64,000 nt of DNA from Paraspadella gotoi (lineage: Eukaryota; Chaetognatha), in contig CM119264.1 of the NCBI GenBank assembly GCA_051294375.1, positions 6,609,238 to 6,673,237 of the forward strand, given 5' to 3'. Under the pieces are notes generated by a model. The model was not told the origin of the DNA and did no database searches. It worked only from the letters and a program-made list of their open reading frames with translations. Positions within the stretch are counted from its first letter, which is position 1. The number at the start of each line of letters is the position of its first letter. This document shows positions 1 through 11,727 of this stretch, in pieces. A program made the position numbers and the translations under genes.

Positions 1-928
1 TGTGTAAAACATCTCATATTAAGCATTTTATTGTGCATTGACTATATTTGAAGTATTACCTAAGTTACAAGCATTTAAACTCCAAGTAGAATGGACCAAC
101 AGACAGATATGTAGATATATATGCAGACATAAGGTCCGACCGACCGACTAGAAATTACTTTAGAGAGCCAACAAAAAAATATGTGTGAGACCCCCTTAGC
201 TTTTCGTAAAAAAGCCGCGAGCGGCAATGAAGGAAATGAAAGGAAGAAGAAAAGAAAAAAAGGTAAGGGCCTCTCGTGGGTAGGTCACGAAAATTCCCCG
301 ACGCAAAAGGGAAACCTTTTTTTCTCTCTCTCTCGGGCGGCGGGTTAAGCGNNNNNNNNNNNNNNNNNNNNNNNNNNNNNNNNNNNNNNNNNNNNNNNNN
401 NNNNNNNNNNNNNNNNNNNNNNNNNNNNNNNNNNNNNNNNNNNNNNNNNNNNNNNNNNNNNNNNNNNNNNNNNNNNNNNNNNNNNNNNNNNNNNNNNNNN
501 NNNNNNNNNNNNNNNNNNNNNNNNNNNNNNNNNNNNNNNNNNNNNNNNNNNNNNNNNNNNNNNNNNNNNNNNNNNNNNNNNNNNNNNNNNNNNNNNNNNN
601 NNNNNNNNNNNNNNNNNNNNNNNNNNNNNNNNNNNNNNNNNNNNNNNNNNNNNNNNNNNNNNNNNNNNNNNNNNNNNNNNNNNNNNNNNNNNNNNNNNNN
701 NNNNNNNNNNNNNNNNNNNNNNNNNNNNNNNNNNNNNNNNNNNNNNNNNNNNNNNNNNNNNNNNNNNNNNNNNNNNNNTTTTTCCCCCCTTCCTCTCGCT
801 CACTAGTCACTTTTCTCATTACTTTCTCTTCCTCGTCTGTGTTCTCTCATTAACCTCCATTGTTCCGCTTTCCGCTCACCTCGTTATATCCCTTATTTCG
901 GTCATTGTCTTTCAACTCGCAAAAAAAA
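1..928. repeat. Left copy of a dispersed/duplicated segment, interrupted by a gap
   Basis: Bases 1-351 match 5597-5957 and bases 779-928 match about 7025-7175, in the same orientation and order. Copy differences are mainly single-base insertions and deletions. The gap between the two matching parts is 427 N here, but the other copy has about 1,070 bases there, so the gap is too short or this copy has a deletion. No gene is visible. Open frames here mostly cross the N run. Confidence 0.85.
352..778. other. Assembly gap (N run)
   Basis: 427 consecutive N. By comparison with the copy at 5597-7175, the missing sequence should resemble 5958-7024, a GC-richer stretch followed by T-rich and AT-rich DNA. 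Confidence 0.99.
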
Positions 929-953
929 NNNNNNNNNNNNNNNNNNNNNNNNN
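929..953. other. Assembly gap (25 N placeholder)
   Basis: Exactly 25 N, a length also used at 16227-16251 and 26921-26945. This suggests a fixed placeholder rather than a measured distance. It sits where the left copy should run into poly-A and then the minisatellite seen at 7285. Confidence 0.99.
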
Positions 954-1375
954 AGGAGAGATAAGAGTCTTGAGGCCGACAATTGACTTCGAGTTGAGCG
1001 AGGAAAGGACGTGAAGCGAGAAAAGAAAAAGACCAAGAAATTCTGTCAATAGTTTGAAATCGGATAGCAGAGTATTTTTTGAACCAAATATGGGCTAGAT
1101 TTTGTCGCACGAGAGAATTTCGTGAAACATGCAATGAAATCTCGAGGGTCGGGCTTTGGTTTTTATGGGCAATGGTTTGGGTGGGGAAGAGGAAGAGGAA
1201 GCCAGGATCGGGAAAAGGGTTTCAAAGAAAAGCTTGACCCTATTTGTGCGAATGAGAAGAAGCGAGAGAGGAGACAAAGACAGAGAGAGAGAGAGAGAGA
1301 GACAGGAAGCGAGAGTTCGCGGAAAAGAATAATAGGTAAGGGCTTCTTTATACATGATGAAAGAGTAAAAACAAT

Positions 1376-1376
<1 letters not shown>

Positions 1377-1455
<79 letters not shown>
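1377..1455. repeat. (AG)n microsatellite
   Basis: Nearly pure AG dinucleotide tract with a few AGAAG interruptions. AG/CT is the commonest simple repeat in the window. Confidence 0.97.
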
Positions 1456-1457
<2 letters not shown>

Positions 1458-1931
1458 TGAAATGAAATTGAAAACTGCCTAAAAAGCTACTTATCTTATC
1501 ATTTGTAAGTTATTAATAAGTTTTTTGAGTTTTCATAAATGGTAAACTGAACAACTGATCAATTCTATTTTCTAGTGGACAATAGGCATGGGGCTCTTTC
1601 TAACTCAATCAAGCAGACATTTTTGTTGGAAACTCGATCGCCACCCCAAAAGCGTTCTATTGGTGATATATTTAGTCATAAACAGTAATTAATCGCAAAT
1701 GTTATTGATAATACTATCAAAAATAATGAGTTAGTTTTTATAATTCGTTTTTCTTTGTACCGATATATTTTGTACGTATTCGGTAAGTGGGATCATGCCT
1801 GGCAGCAATCCAAGGCAATATTTTGATCTATATGAATAGGAACTATGAAAGACTTAATTGCTCGTAATTGTAAATTTATCAATTTTTTCCCGAGTGATAA
1901 GACCAGCGATAGAGAGAGAGAGGAGAGAGAG

Positions 1932-1976
<45 letters not shown>

Positions 1977-2068
1977 ATTGATTGTATTGGAATCAAGCAA
2001 ACAGGCCTTTGGACTACGTTGTGCCTAAAAAGCTAAATCAATTTACAAAAATATTTACTAAGGTGTTG

Positions 2069-2069
<1 letters not shown>

Positions 2070-2136
<67 letters not shown>
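2070..2136. repeat. (AG)n microsatellite
   Basis: AG dinucleotide tract, almost uninterrupted. A similar interrupted tract lies just upstream at about 1911-1971. Confidence 0.97.
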
Positions 2137-2138
<2 letters not shown>

Positions 2139-4277
2139 CGAGAGAGATACTAACGGCAACGTTTACTGTCCTCCGGATACGAAAATCCAGATGTCAACAA
2201 TTAAAATTCGATTCTCGAACTCGAGTCGAGAGGGAACGACGAAATAACAACAACAACAACAACATCGAAAGTTTATCGATGATTGGGAGATCGATGAACC
2301 TCTTCAACTAGAAACCCGATCGACGTGACCATATGTGACCAGAATTACTGACCCTTCGCTCACTTGTGACCAGTACATTCGATTCCGCGAGCCAGTGGCC
2401 TCAGTCATTTCCATTGCCATTCGGTGAAATGAATCAGACATTTGTTCAGGGCGTCAGTGTGTTTCGATCGCTCTTGTTGTATTCTTTTCCGCTATTAGTT
2501 TTCGTAGCCTCATTCATTTCTGCTCTCTACCCTGTCTAAAATAACTTCATCGAGATCTGACCGCAATAAAAAATTCGTAATATTTGTTAAATACACGACT
2601 GAATAACCATTTTTATAACACTAATATTTCAAAATTTATATTTACTTTTCTATTTCCCAATCATTTCGTTTAATTCAATTAGATTGATGATCATTCTGTG
2701 TTTTTGGTAGTGTTGTGTGGTTGTTTGTGATAGTTATTCTAGGTTGTGATTGATTATGGCAGGTTATTTATCGTTTTGGTTATGGTAAGTATGATAGTTT
2801 GTGATGTTGTGGACAGAAGACTGACTTTGACTAAGCGAATCGATTATTTTGCAAATTGTAATGTTTGAATTATAAATCATTTTTTTATTTATTCTATATT
2901 CTTCCACAAATACACGATTTTTTTTGTTTTTTCCGTCACTTTTCTTCATTTTTTTTTTTTAATAAAATTTCTCTTATTCCTCTTTAAAAAAAAAAAGAAC
3001 GAGAGATTTTCTTGAGACTTTGTCTTCGTTCTCCATTCTTCCTTTTTTTGTGACTATCGGCTTATTCTCTCATCCAGCTAAATTGAGAGACTTTAATCTC
3101 ACTTCACTTTTGTTTTTTTTTTTTTTTTTGTTTTTTTTTTTTTTTTTTTCAACGAAGCGACGACTTTTAAGTCTTAGTCGAGTTAAGAAAAAATGATAAG
3201 ATTAGTTGAAAAGTATACATTTGACAATAAGATACTTTTATATAGAATCACTCTATCGTCCAGTCATTAATCTTACGAAATATTCAATTATATATTCGCA
3301 TGGCTGAATGAGCGAATTCAAACAAAAATTGATTGAATATACGTAACTAGCAGTGAGAAGCTTTTTTCTCATGACCGCAGAAGTTCGGTCAAAATGCGTA
3401 TAAGTAACTTTATTTTCATACTGGAAAGATTTGCTAATAGGTACGACATACCAGTTATTTCATTTTTAAACAATATATTGCAGAGATGTATATAACATTA
3501 CTGAACGTACAAGAAATAAACAGAATATATAATCCTGGTCATAGCTTTTTTTTTTTTTCAACCACTTTAATCTTTCATCTCTCCTTCCACTTGGACATCA
3601 TCCACTCCCGATCCTCTTCTTCCCATCCACCCTCCTCCTACCTTCTCGGCTCATCTCTTTTTCCCTCTTCTTCCTCTCCTGCCTTCTCTGTTCCCCTCAT
3701 ACCCTCCTTCTTCGTTTTCCGGTTCCTTGGCTTTAATTCTGCTTCCTTTTTTTTCTTAATTCCAATCAGATCCGCTCCCTTTCTCAAGTCAGTCCCCAAC
3801 AGCAAGAGAGAGAGAGAGAAGAGAGAGCGAGAGAGAGAGACGAGGAGAGAGAGAGAGACTCGTGGGTGCTCGTACGCCAGGAATGCTTGCTCATCCGATT
3901 CTGAGATTATCGCTTCAGTGTTGAGTAACTCTCCGATTCGGTTAGGTGAGCTCTCTCCTGTCTCTCGCTCCGGTCTCATCTCATCTCTCTCGTCCCTCTC
4001 TCTCTCATCTCTCTCTTGTCTCTCTCTCTCTTCTCTCAAACTAGATGGAACGCCGTAGCCGTGCCATTTTTTGTCGCGAGACCACTTTGGTAGAACGACA
4101 GGATGCGACAAGGGGTTTATTTTCGAAGAATATTGGAGAAAAAAATAAGAAAGCGAAAAGGGAAGAAAGAAATAAAAAAGAAATAAAGAAAGGTAAACAA
4201 TTTGAAACTATTAAAAACGATAGAAAAGAAAGCGACGAAGAGAGAGGGAAGAGAAGAGACAGAGATAAGACGGAACG

Positions 4278-4309
<32 letters not shown>

Positions 4310-4577
4310 GAGAAAAAATGACTTTCAATCGAGTGCTCGAATGTTTTTTTCTAAAGTGCGGCACATGAACTTTTCCCCCTAAAATCCCTTTCCGTGTATT
4401 CTCCTCTTCCAATGCTCTTTTTCCTGTCTTCCTTTTTTTCCTTTTTCCTCTTTTGATTCCATTCGTCGCTCTTTTTTCTCCCTTCTACTTTCCTCACCCA
4501 AAACTCCAGAAACACTCACGCCTAATTTCTCTCACACATGTCTCCTCTCCCGTTTTTTTTCCGGCGCCTCCTCGATC

Positions 4578-4841
4578 CTAAGGCGACGTAAAGAAAGGTA
4601 GAAAATCGGCGCGAAGCAAATCGCCCGAACCGAGTTCGAGTAAATCGAAGTAAGACATCCATTGGCGTTGCATTCCATCTGCATAGGAAGCAGCTCGAAA
4701 ACCCACACCACCTCGGACCACTGTGCTTCCTATCGCGCCGACGATGCGTGCTAAAACGTCCACTGTGCGGCGAGGGTCTCTAAATTCCATCTTATAATAC
4801 GATCGTGGCAAAGCCTGTCCAGAGTCAGGGCCGAGGACAGC
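4578..4841 (-). CDS. Coding-like open frame, possible exon, unrecognised protein
   Basis: An 87-codon minus-strand frame runs from just after an in-frame TAA (4842-4844) to a TAG at 4578. Unlike most frames in the window it has no simple repeat and a balanced amino-acid mix. Segments include RSYYKMEFRDPRRTVDV, then IVGAIGSTVVRGGVGF and ADGMQRQWMSYFDLLE. The first in-frame ATG is at about 4790, so it could be an internal or terminal exon or a decayed gene fragment. An AG at the upstream end could be a splice acceptor, but the tract before it is A-rich, so this is weak. I do not recognise the family. A chance frame or old transposon fragment is also possible. Confidence 0.35.
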   Translation of the reverse strand, partial: AVLGPDSGQALPRSYYKMEFRDPRRTVDVLARIVGAIGSTVVRGGVGFRAASYADGMQRQWMSYFDLLELGSGDLLRADFLPFFTSP

Positions 4842-4844
4842 TTA

Positions 4845-5596
4845 TTTTTATTGAATTGAGTGTAATTTTTATTTATTATATTTGGTTGTATTAATTTGCA
4901 AACACTACTATTGAGAAATATAAATACTACGAATCTAGATAGCTATAAAGAAATGAAATCACAATTACAATTTTTCTATTGATTTTAGGAAGGAGAAGAG
5001 AGAGAAGAAGAGAGAGAGAAAGAAACAGAAATTGGGGGGAAGAAACAAGTAAAGAAGAAAGAAAGGAGGAGAGAGGAGAAGGAAGGAAGAAATAGGACAA
5101 GAAAATATATAATCAAAGATAGAAATTGAAATTAGAAAAGAGTGAGAGAACGTACGATTGCAATTCTCCCACCCCCCTTCTCTCCTCACTGACGAAGAGA
5201 ATCTCGAAACCGGGTTTCACGACTCGTTCCACCAAAACTTTTCTTCGGCTATGAGATTTTCGTGACGCCTTCGACTTTCAGAGTATTCCACTTTTCACGA
5301 AAGAAAAATAGTTTTTTTTTCGTTAACAAAAAAAAAAAAAACAAAAAAAAAACAAGGAGGCGCGAGGTTAATGTTGGCGCTTGTGTAATAACTATTCTTG
5401 TATTTACATATTGTATGATTTATGAAGAAGGTTAAGCCCGTTTACATATCATCTTGTAACCATTTATGCCTTACCCGTAAGTTATGTAAGTTCACATAAA
5501 TACAGGTGTACCTGTACAATACTGTTAATTGATACCACATCCTCTCTGTTAAGTAATGAGTTAAAATAAATTTGGTATTTTAATTAATGCTGAATA
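4845..5596. other. AT-rich and AG-rich intergenic DNA; no gene seen
   Basis: AT-rich sequence with a purine-rich stretch (about 4988-5110) and an interrupted poly-A near 5326-5354. I see no exon, RNA gene or clear repeat element. Confidence 0.6.
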
Positions 5597-7175
5597 AACA
5601 ATCTGCTATTAAGCATTTTAATGTGCAATTGACTTATAATTTGAAGTATTACCTAAGTACAAAGCATTTAAAACTCTAAAGTAGAATGGACCAACAGACA
5701 GATATGTAGATATCATATGCAGACATAAGGTCCGACCGACCGACTAGAAATTTACTTTAGAGAGCCGCAAAAAAAAATATGTGTGAGACCCCTTAGCTTT
5801 TTCGGTAAAAAAGCCGCGGACGCGGCAATGAAGGAAATGAAAGGAAGAAGAAAAGAAAAAAGGTAAGGGCCTCTCGTGGAAAGGTCACGAAAAAATTCCC
5901 CGACGCCAAAAGGGAAACCTTTTTTCTCTCTCTCTCTCGGACACGGCGGGTTTAAGCGTAAGTTTCGGGTCACGGGTCAGGGGCCGTCCATGGTCGGCGG
6001 GGGTCACGGGTCAGGGTCAATCTGGGGGAGGGGGTCGAGGGTCGGAGATGACCGAGTGGGCGAGAGAGAAACGCGATGGAAGGAATGGGAACGAATCCTC
6101 TTTTTCCTTTCCCTCTCCTCATCCTCTTCCTCCTCTTCCTCCCTTTTAGTCCCCCGCTTTTCCCTCCATTTTTTTTTTCATCTTTTTTTATTCCTTTTTT
6201 TCTCTCTCTGTCGTTTTCTTTTTTTACTCTATTTCATCACGCATAAAACGGGGTATATTTTTCGAAATCGAGTAAACAAAAAAGATTTCGGAATCTTCTT
6301 TACCGTTTTTTTAAAATTTCTTTTTCCTTAATTTTTTTTTTCTAACATTTTCTCATTTTTTTCAAAACAATTAATACCTAATTACTATTGCATAAAAAGG
6401 TTTTTATTAAATAATTTATACAAAATATCGAGATTGGTTTATTTATTAAACATTGCAATTCAAAATCAAATCATTTCTATGGTAGAAAGAGTTAGTAAGA
6501 ATAACGAGGACGAAGCAGATGACAAGGGTGAAAATCAGAGAAAGAGACAGAGAGAGAGAGAGAGAGAGTGAAAGACTCTAAAAACTTCTTTAAAGCAAAC
6601 GTCTTGATAAGGTATAGTTGCCGCTGTAAAACCATTTTCAGCCCAGAATATTGAGTCCGGTATCAATAGAATCTAAAATTATGATAAAAAGACAGATTTT
6701 ATCGAAAAGCAAAGTAAAAACAACTAAATACGTTTCAAGGATTTTCAAGAAGACTGTTTCTCATTTCGTGCGGGCCATACCATGAGACATATCCATGAAT
6801 TTCAGTAACTAGTTGAAAGGTCTTTTATCCTCTTGAATTCGCCGTATGCGAACAAAAAAAAGTTTCAGGGAAAATTAATAAACGAAGAAAAGATCAATAA
6901 AATCGCGAATTCCAATGCGGTAAACGTTAAAACTATTCCTTTTCGGTTTTACCCCGTTTTATGCGTGATGCCTTTCTCTCTTTTTCTTTCTTTTTTCTCC
7001 TTTTTCCTCCTTTTTTTCTCTTTTTTTTCCCCCTTCCTCTCGCTCACTAGTCACTTTTTCATTACTTTTCTCTTCCTCGTCTGTGTTCTCTCATTAACCT
7101 CCATTGTTCGCTTTCCGCTCACCTCGTTATATCCCTTATTTCGCGTCATTTGTCTTTCAACTCGGCAAAAAAAAA
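5597..7175. repeat. Right, more complete copy of the duplicated segment
   Basis: Same orientation as 1-928. It includes the sequence missing from the left copy: a G-rich region near 5960-6070 with GGGTCACGGGTCAGGG-type motifs, then T-rich DNA and an AG tract near 6541-6570. Shared landmarks are a repeated CGAC motif (GTCCGACCGACCGACTAG) and the stretch at about 7030-7175. Most differences from the left copy are 1-base indels. Confidence 0.85.
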
Positions 7176-7284
7176 AAAAAGAAAAAGAAAAGTTCGCTAC
7201 CGTTCACTCAGTCACACCTGACAACTTCACGCTTAAAAGAAGCTCAAACCCATCATTATGTCATCTCCTTTTTTCGCCTACCGC

Positions 7285-7632
7285 CCACTCGACTCCCACA
7301 CTCTCCACCAGGATCACCACCTCAACCACCCCGCCCACTCGACTCCTCACACTCTCCACCAGGATCACCACCTCAACCACCCGCCACTCGACTCCCCCAC
7401 ACTCTCCACCAGGCGATCACCACCTCAACCACCCGCCCACTCGACTCCCACACTCTCCACCAGATCACCACCGCCCACCACCCCGCCCATCGACTCCTAC
7501 ACTCTCAACCACCCACCACTCCACCACCACCCGCCACTTCGAATCCCCACACTCTCCACCCAGGACCACCACCTCCACACCCCTTCACTCGACTTCCCCC
7601 ACACACTCACCACCGCTTCTTCTTCCCCCCGC
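7285..7632. repeat. Minisatellite, about 50-bp unit, seven units
   Basis: Seven tandem units starting near 7285, 7335, 7384, 7437, 7486, 7534 and 7585, with periods of 48-53 bp. Each carries a CCACTCGACTCC-like block, CACTCTCCACC and a CACCACCTCAACCACC-like block. The strand is almost free of TA dinucleotides, so all three forward frames stay open and give repetitive Pro/Thr/Ser/His peptides. Because unit lengths are not multiples of three, each frame drifts between the three peptide versions. That argues against selection for a protein. Confidence 0.85.
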
Positions 7633-7734
7633 ACCACTCACACACGCCCCTCTCGTCCACATCATTACCCCGTCACCGCGAATAATCCAGAGAGACGCAT
7701 AATTGCGACGCTGACGGAACCCGGGTGACGACGG

Positions 7735-7880
7735 TGACGTCCTGGAGGAAGTACGAACAGCGCGGGACGGTTAATGCGAAAATCCTTCTTAACGAGCGAC
7801 TGGTCTCTTTCCATATAAAGTCTCGCGCGAGCTTCAAGGGTTCACTCTGCTCGGACTTGACGGGGTTTTAGAAAGAAGGT
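7735..7880 (+). promoter_or_regulatory. Candidate RNA polymerase II core promoter with first-exon splice donor
   Basis: A TATAAAG box is at 7814-7820. An initiator-like TTCACTC starts at 7841; its A at 7844 lies 30 bases from the TATA start, the normal spacing. A CRE-like TGACGTC is at 7735-7741, about 109 bases upstream of the predicted start. A consensus splice donor, AAG|GTAAGT, has its GT at 7879-7880 and would end a 35-base non-coding first exon. Seen directly: the motifs and spacing. Inferred: that they work together. I could not find a convincing second exon in the following 1.3 kb. Confidence 0.45.
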
Positions 7881-9442
7881 AAGTTTAATGAAGGTAATGA
7901 TTACGTTATGATTATTCAAGCGTAAAAAAAGTTGGTTTACTTGGATCGGTTGTAAAGTTTAAAACTTTAGAAAACGAACATACTTTTTTTTTTTTATTAA
8001 ATGAAGCTTGGAATCTCTCTCGAATAGAGCTGCATTGAAAAAAAAAAAACGTGTTGTTAAATTTTAATGAGAAATATTTTTAATGCTGGCATTTTCATCG
8101 AATTCTTTGGAAAACTTTTTTTTCTTTTTTAAAATCATAATATATTTTATTTCGATTTAAAAAAAAAAAAGAGAGAAATTTCCTTCTTCGTTCTCGAGTC
8201 TCTCGCCTTGAGTACGAAGGATATGGGCTCTCGATTCCGCTCTCGGCCTTGAAAGCCGGAATTCCGCTAAAACCCATAAGATTCATATCTTATCTTACGA
8301 TTCGAGGTCGCGCCGTTGGTTAAGAACCTTCCCGACCCCTCTCGCGCCCCCTTCCGCCCCCTTCTCTACTGAAGAAACAAATATGAACTATTTTTGGTTA
8401 AATCGTCGCAAAGATTTTTTGTTTCCTGTTCATTTTTTTCCGCCATCCAAAATTTGTTTTTGCCCCCACCCCCCTTAAAAAAACCCTCAGTTTAGTTTGT
8501 TTTCCACAACAAATAAAAAAGGAAAAGGAAACAAAAATGCGGCGTGGGAGATTTTTTTTTTTTTTTGACCAACGCATGGCGGCGACTGGGTCGACGTTTA
8601 ATCTAAAACGCGCGGGAGACGGGATGAAGCGATGGAGGGAGGAAAGAAGAACCGAAGCGGAGGAAAGGGAGGAAAAAAAAGGGAAAAAAATAGGAGGAAA
8701 GGAAAGAAATATAAAGTAAAATAAGAAAAACATTTGCTGAAGGAAAGAAGAAAAAAAAATTGACAGAAAAAGAAGAGAAAAAAAAAGAAAACTTGATATG
8801 TAAGTGAGAGCGAGTGAGAGAACCGCTGGAGGGAAAGGCATAAACTTCTCCAACATTTTCTTCATTCATCAAAAGCGGTTATAACCTCCTTCCTTTTTAT
8901 TGATTTTCTGGAGTCGGTGAGGTTTGTGTCGCGGCAGCGCAGCGGCTGCTGTTACGTCCGTTCGTCCGTTCGTCCTTATATCAATGCATTAACCTAATAT
9001 TGATTTAGTATTTATTATTATAGTTATTCAAACGCATACACGTAAATGATTTCCGGAAATTTCCATAATAGTCCTTTTTTTTTCGCACCAAAAAAAAAAA
9101 ATTAACGACAACATACTTGTTACTATCCAAGAAAAATTGAGGAAGATTTATTCGTTTCCTGCCAACATTTTTCGGATGATATGATTGGGGTGAAAAAACC
9201 AGAGAGAAATCGACCCCTGACCTCTCGCTGCCAAAGCCTTTTCCCTCTTCTATTATTTCGGCAGAAAAAAAAAAATAGAGAGAGATATTCCCTTTTACCG
9301 CTTAGTCGCCATTGTCTGTCTCTCTCTCTCTCTCTCTTAGTACTTCGTCTCCCACTCTCGTTATTCCGAGACTGACTTTTCTTAGGTAGTTATGGAATTT
9401 CCATAAAGACGCCTTTAAGAGGAGGAAAAACGGGAGGAGTAA
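7881..9442. other. Intergenic or intronic DNA; no gene seen
   Basis: AT-rich stretches with poly-A/poly-T runs, a purine-rich block (about 8620-8820), and a short CT tract near 9318-9340. If the promoter at 7735-7880 is real, this would be its first intron. No exon is recognised. Confidence 0.5.
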
Positions 9443-10351
9443 NNNNNNNNNNNNNNNNNNNNNNNNNNNNNNNNNNNNNNNNNNNNNNNNNNNNNNNNNN
9501 NNNNNNNNNNNNNNNNNNNNNNNNNNNNNNNNNNNNNNNNNNNNNNNNNNNNNNNNNNNNNNNNNNNNNNNNNNNNNNNNNNNNNNNNNNNNNNNNNNNN
9601 NNNNNNNNNNNNNNNNNNNNNNNNNNNNNNNNNNNNNNNNNNNNNNNNNNNNNNNNNNNNNNNNNNNNNNNNNNNNNNNNNNNNNNNNNNNNNNNNNNNN
9701 NNNNNNNNNNNNNNNNNNNNNNNNNNNNNNNNNNNNNNNNNNNNNNNNNNNNNNNNNNNNNNNNNNNNNNNNNNNNNNNNNNNNNNNNNNNNNNNNNNNN
9801 NNNNNNNNNNNNNNNNNNNNNNNNNNNNNNNNNNNNNNNNNNNNNNNNNNNNNNNNNNNNNNNNNNNNNNNNNNNNNNNNNNNNNNNNNNNNNNNNNNNN
9901 NNNNNNNNNNNNNNNNNNNNNNNNNNNNNNNNNNNNNNNNNNNNNNNNNNNNNNNNNNNNNNNNNNNNNNNNNNNNNNNNNNNNNNNNNNNNNNNNNNNN
10001 NNNNNNNNNNNNNNNNNNNNNNNNNNNNNNNNNNNNNNNNNNNNNNNNNNNNNNNNNNNNNNNNNNNNNNNNNNNNNNNNNNNNNNNNNNNNNNNNNNNN
10101 NNNNNNNNNNNNNNNNNNNNNNNNNNNNNNNNNNNNNNNNNNNNNNNNNNNNNNNNNNNNNNNNNNNNNNNNNNNNNNNNNNNNNNNNNNNNNNNNNNNN
10201 NNNNNNNNNNNNNNNNNNNNNNNNNNNNNNNNNNNNNNNNNNNNNNNNNNNNNNNNNNNNNNNNNNNNNNNNNNNNNNNNNNNNNNNNNNNNNNNNNNNN
10301 NNNNNNNNNNNNNNNNNNNNNNNNNNNNNNNNNNNNNNNNNNNNNNNNNNN
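9443..10351. other. Assembly gap (N run)
   Basis: 909 N immediately before the first copy of the large duplication. The left boundary of that duplication probably lies inside it. Confidence 0.99.
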
Positions 10352-11479
10352 AAGAGAGAGAGGAGGGGAGATCATGGGGCGACAAGCGTGAAGCAACAGT
10401 CATAAACCGACAGTTTATGCGGTCATTATATTTTTTTTCGTCATTGAATCCCCAAAGAGTTATCCCCCCCCCCAACTCGAACCCCCCCCCCTTCCCATCT
10501 CCAGTCGCCGAGCTTAAACGGTTTCCTTCCTCGATGCCAGCAGAGGCGGAAACACCGCCGCCGCCGCCGCCGCTTCCGCAGCCGCATGGAGCCGTGTTAT
10601 GACATACCTCCTTACCTTCAAACCATGCCACTCACGTTGCCAACGGACTGGCAAGGAACGAGAGGAAGACGAGAGGGAGAGACAGAGACAGAGTGAGACG
10701 AGAGGAGAGAGAGAGAGAGAAGAGAGAAGAAGAGAGAGGAGAGATGAGAGAGAGAGTCGAAGGTGCTGACCCTGTTCATTTTCGAGATGGGAGTTAATGG
10801 AGATGGGTGAGTGGAGGTAGGAAGGGAAGAGGAGATGAGGAGGAAGAGGGTGAGGTCGAAAAGGAAAGGACCCGCTCCTGTCCCATTTTCCTCTGACATC
10901 CGATGTCAAACATTTTTTCGCCTCTTCTCAGACCTCACCTCCTATAGACCCGAAGATGGAAACCTCCTTCGCAATGGAAGAGAAAGGTTTTCTCTTTCTC
11001 TTCTTCCTTTCTTATTCTCCTTTTCTATTTTTTTCTTTTCGTTTCTCTTCTTTTCTTTTTTTTTTTAACATTGAAAGGAAAGAAAGGAGGGCCCGTCTTT
11101 TTCGTTTCTTTTTAAGCTACGAAAAAAACATAGAAAATAAAAGAATCTTTTTTTTCTCACAGAAAATGAGATTAAAAAAAGGAAGTGATCTTTTTTTCGT
11201 CGCTGTTGTTGTCGAGTTGCTCTTTTTCCCCCCCCCATTTTTCCTTAATGAGAAAAAGAGAGGAATGGAACGCTTCTCTTAATAGAGAAGGACGAGAAAA
11301 AGAGAGGGAACGTTTCTTCTCTCTAATCTTTTCTTTTTAGAAAGAAAAAAAAAGGAAAAAAAGCCCCTTTTCTTTTTTTTTTTTGTTTCCCATTGGGAGA
11401 TAAGGGTGGAAGGGAGATGCCGAGCTGAAAAGCCTCTGTCTGATGGATGGTGCGTAGTTAATTATACTCGCTATAGCTG

Positions 11480-11486
11480 AGCTCTC

Positions 11487-11560
<74 letters not shown>
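11480..11560. repeat. (CT)n microsatellite
   Basis: CT dinucleotide tract, followed about 85 bases later by a second at about 11645-11742. The same pair occurs in copy 2 at about 17690-17766 and 17844-17935 with different lengths. Confidence 0.97.
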
Positions 11561-11563
<3 letters not shown>

Positions 11564-11644
11564 CAGTGTGCTTTCTTTGTGCGGTCTCTGCGCTCTCTCT
11601 TCCCCCTGCAAAAAATATTTTGAATAACTCGAGCCTCAATTTCG

Positions 11645-11727
<83 letters not shown>

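Larger units (their letters stand above)
954..4577. other. Intergenic DNA with AG tracts; no gene seen
   Basis: AT-rich sequence with several AG/GA microsatellites (about 1377-1455, 1911-1971, 2070-2136, 3803-3858, 4278-4316), an interrupted poly-T run near 3112-3150 and a pyrimidine-rich stretch at 3540-4040. Open frames translate to RERERE or SLSLSL and are microsatellite translations. Nothing here supports an exon. Confidence 0.7.

Noticed and set aside
6833-7702. 289-codon plus-strand frame
   Set aside because: It runs through T-rich DNA and the 50-bp minisatellite. All three frames are open there and unit lengths are not multiples of three, so openness reflects composition.
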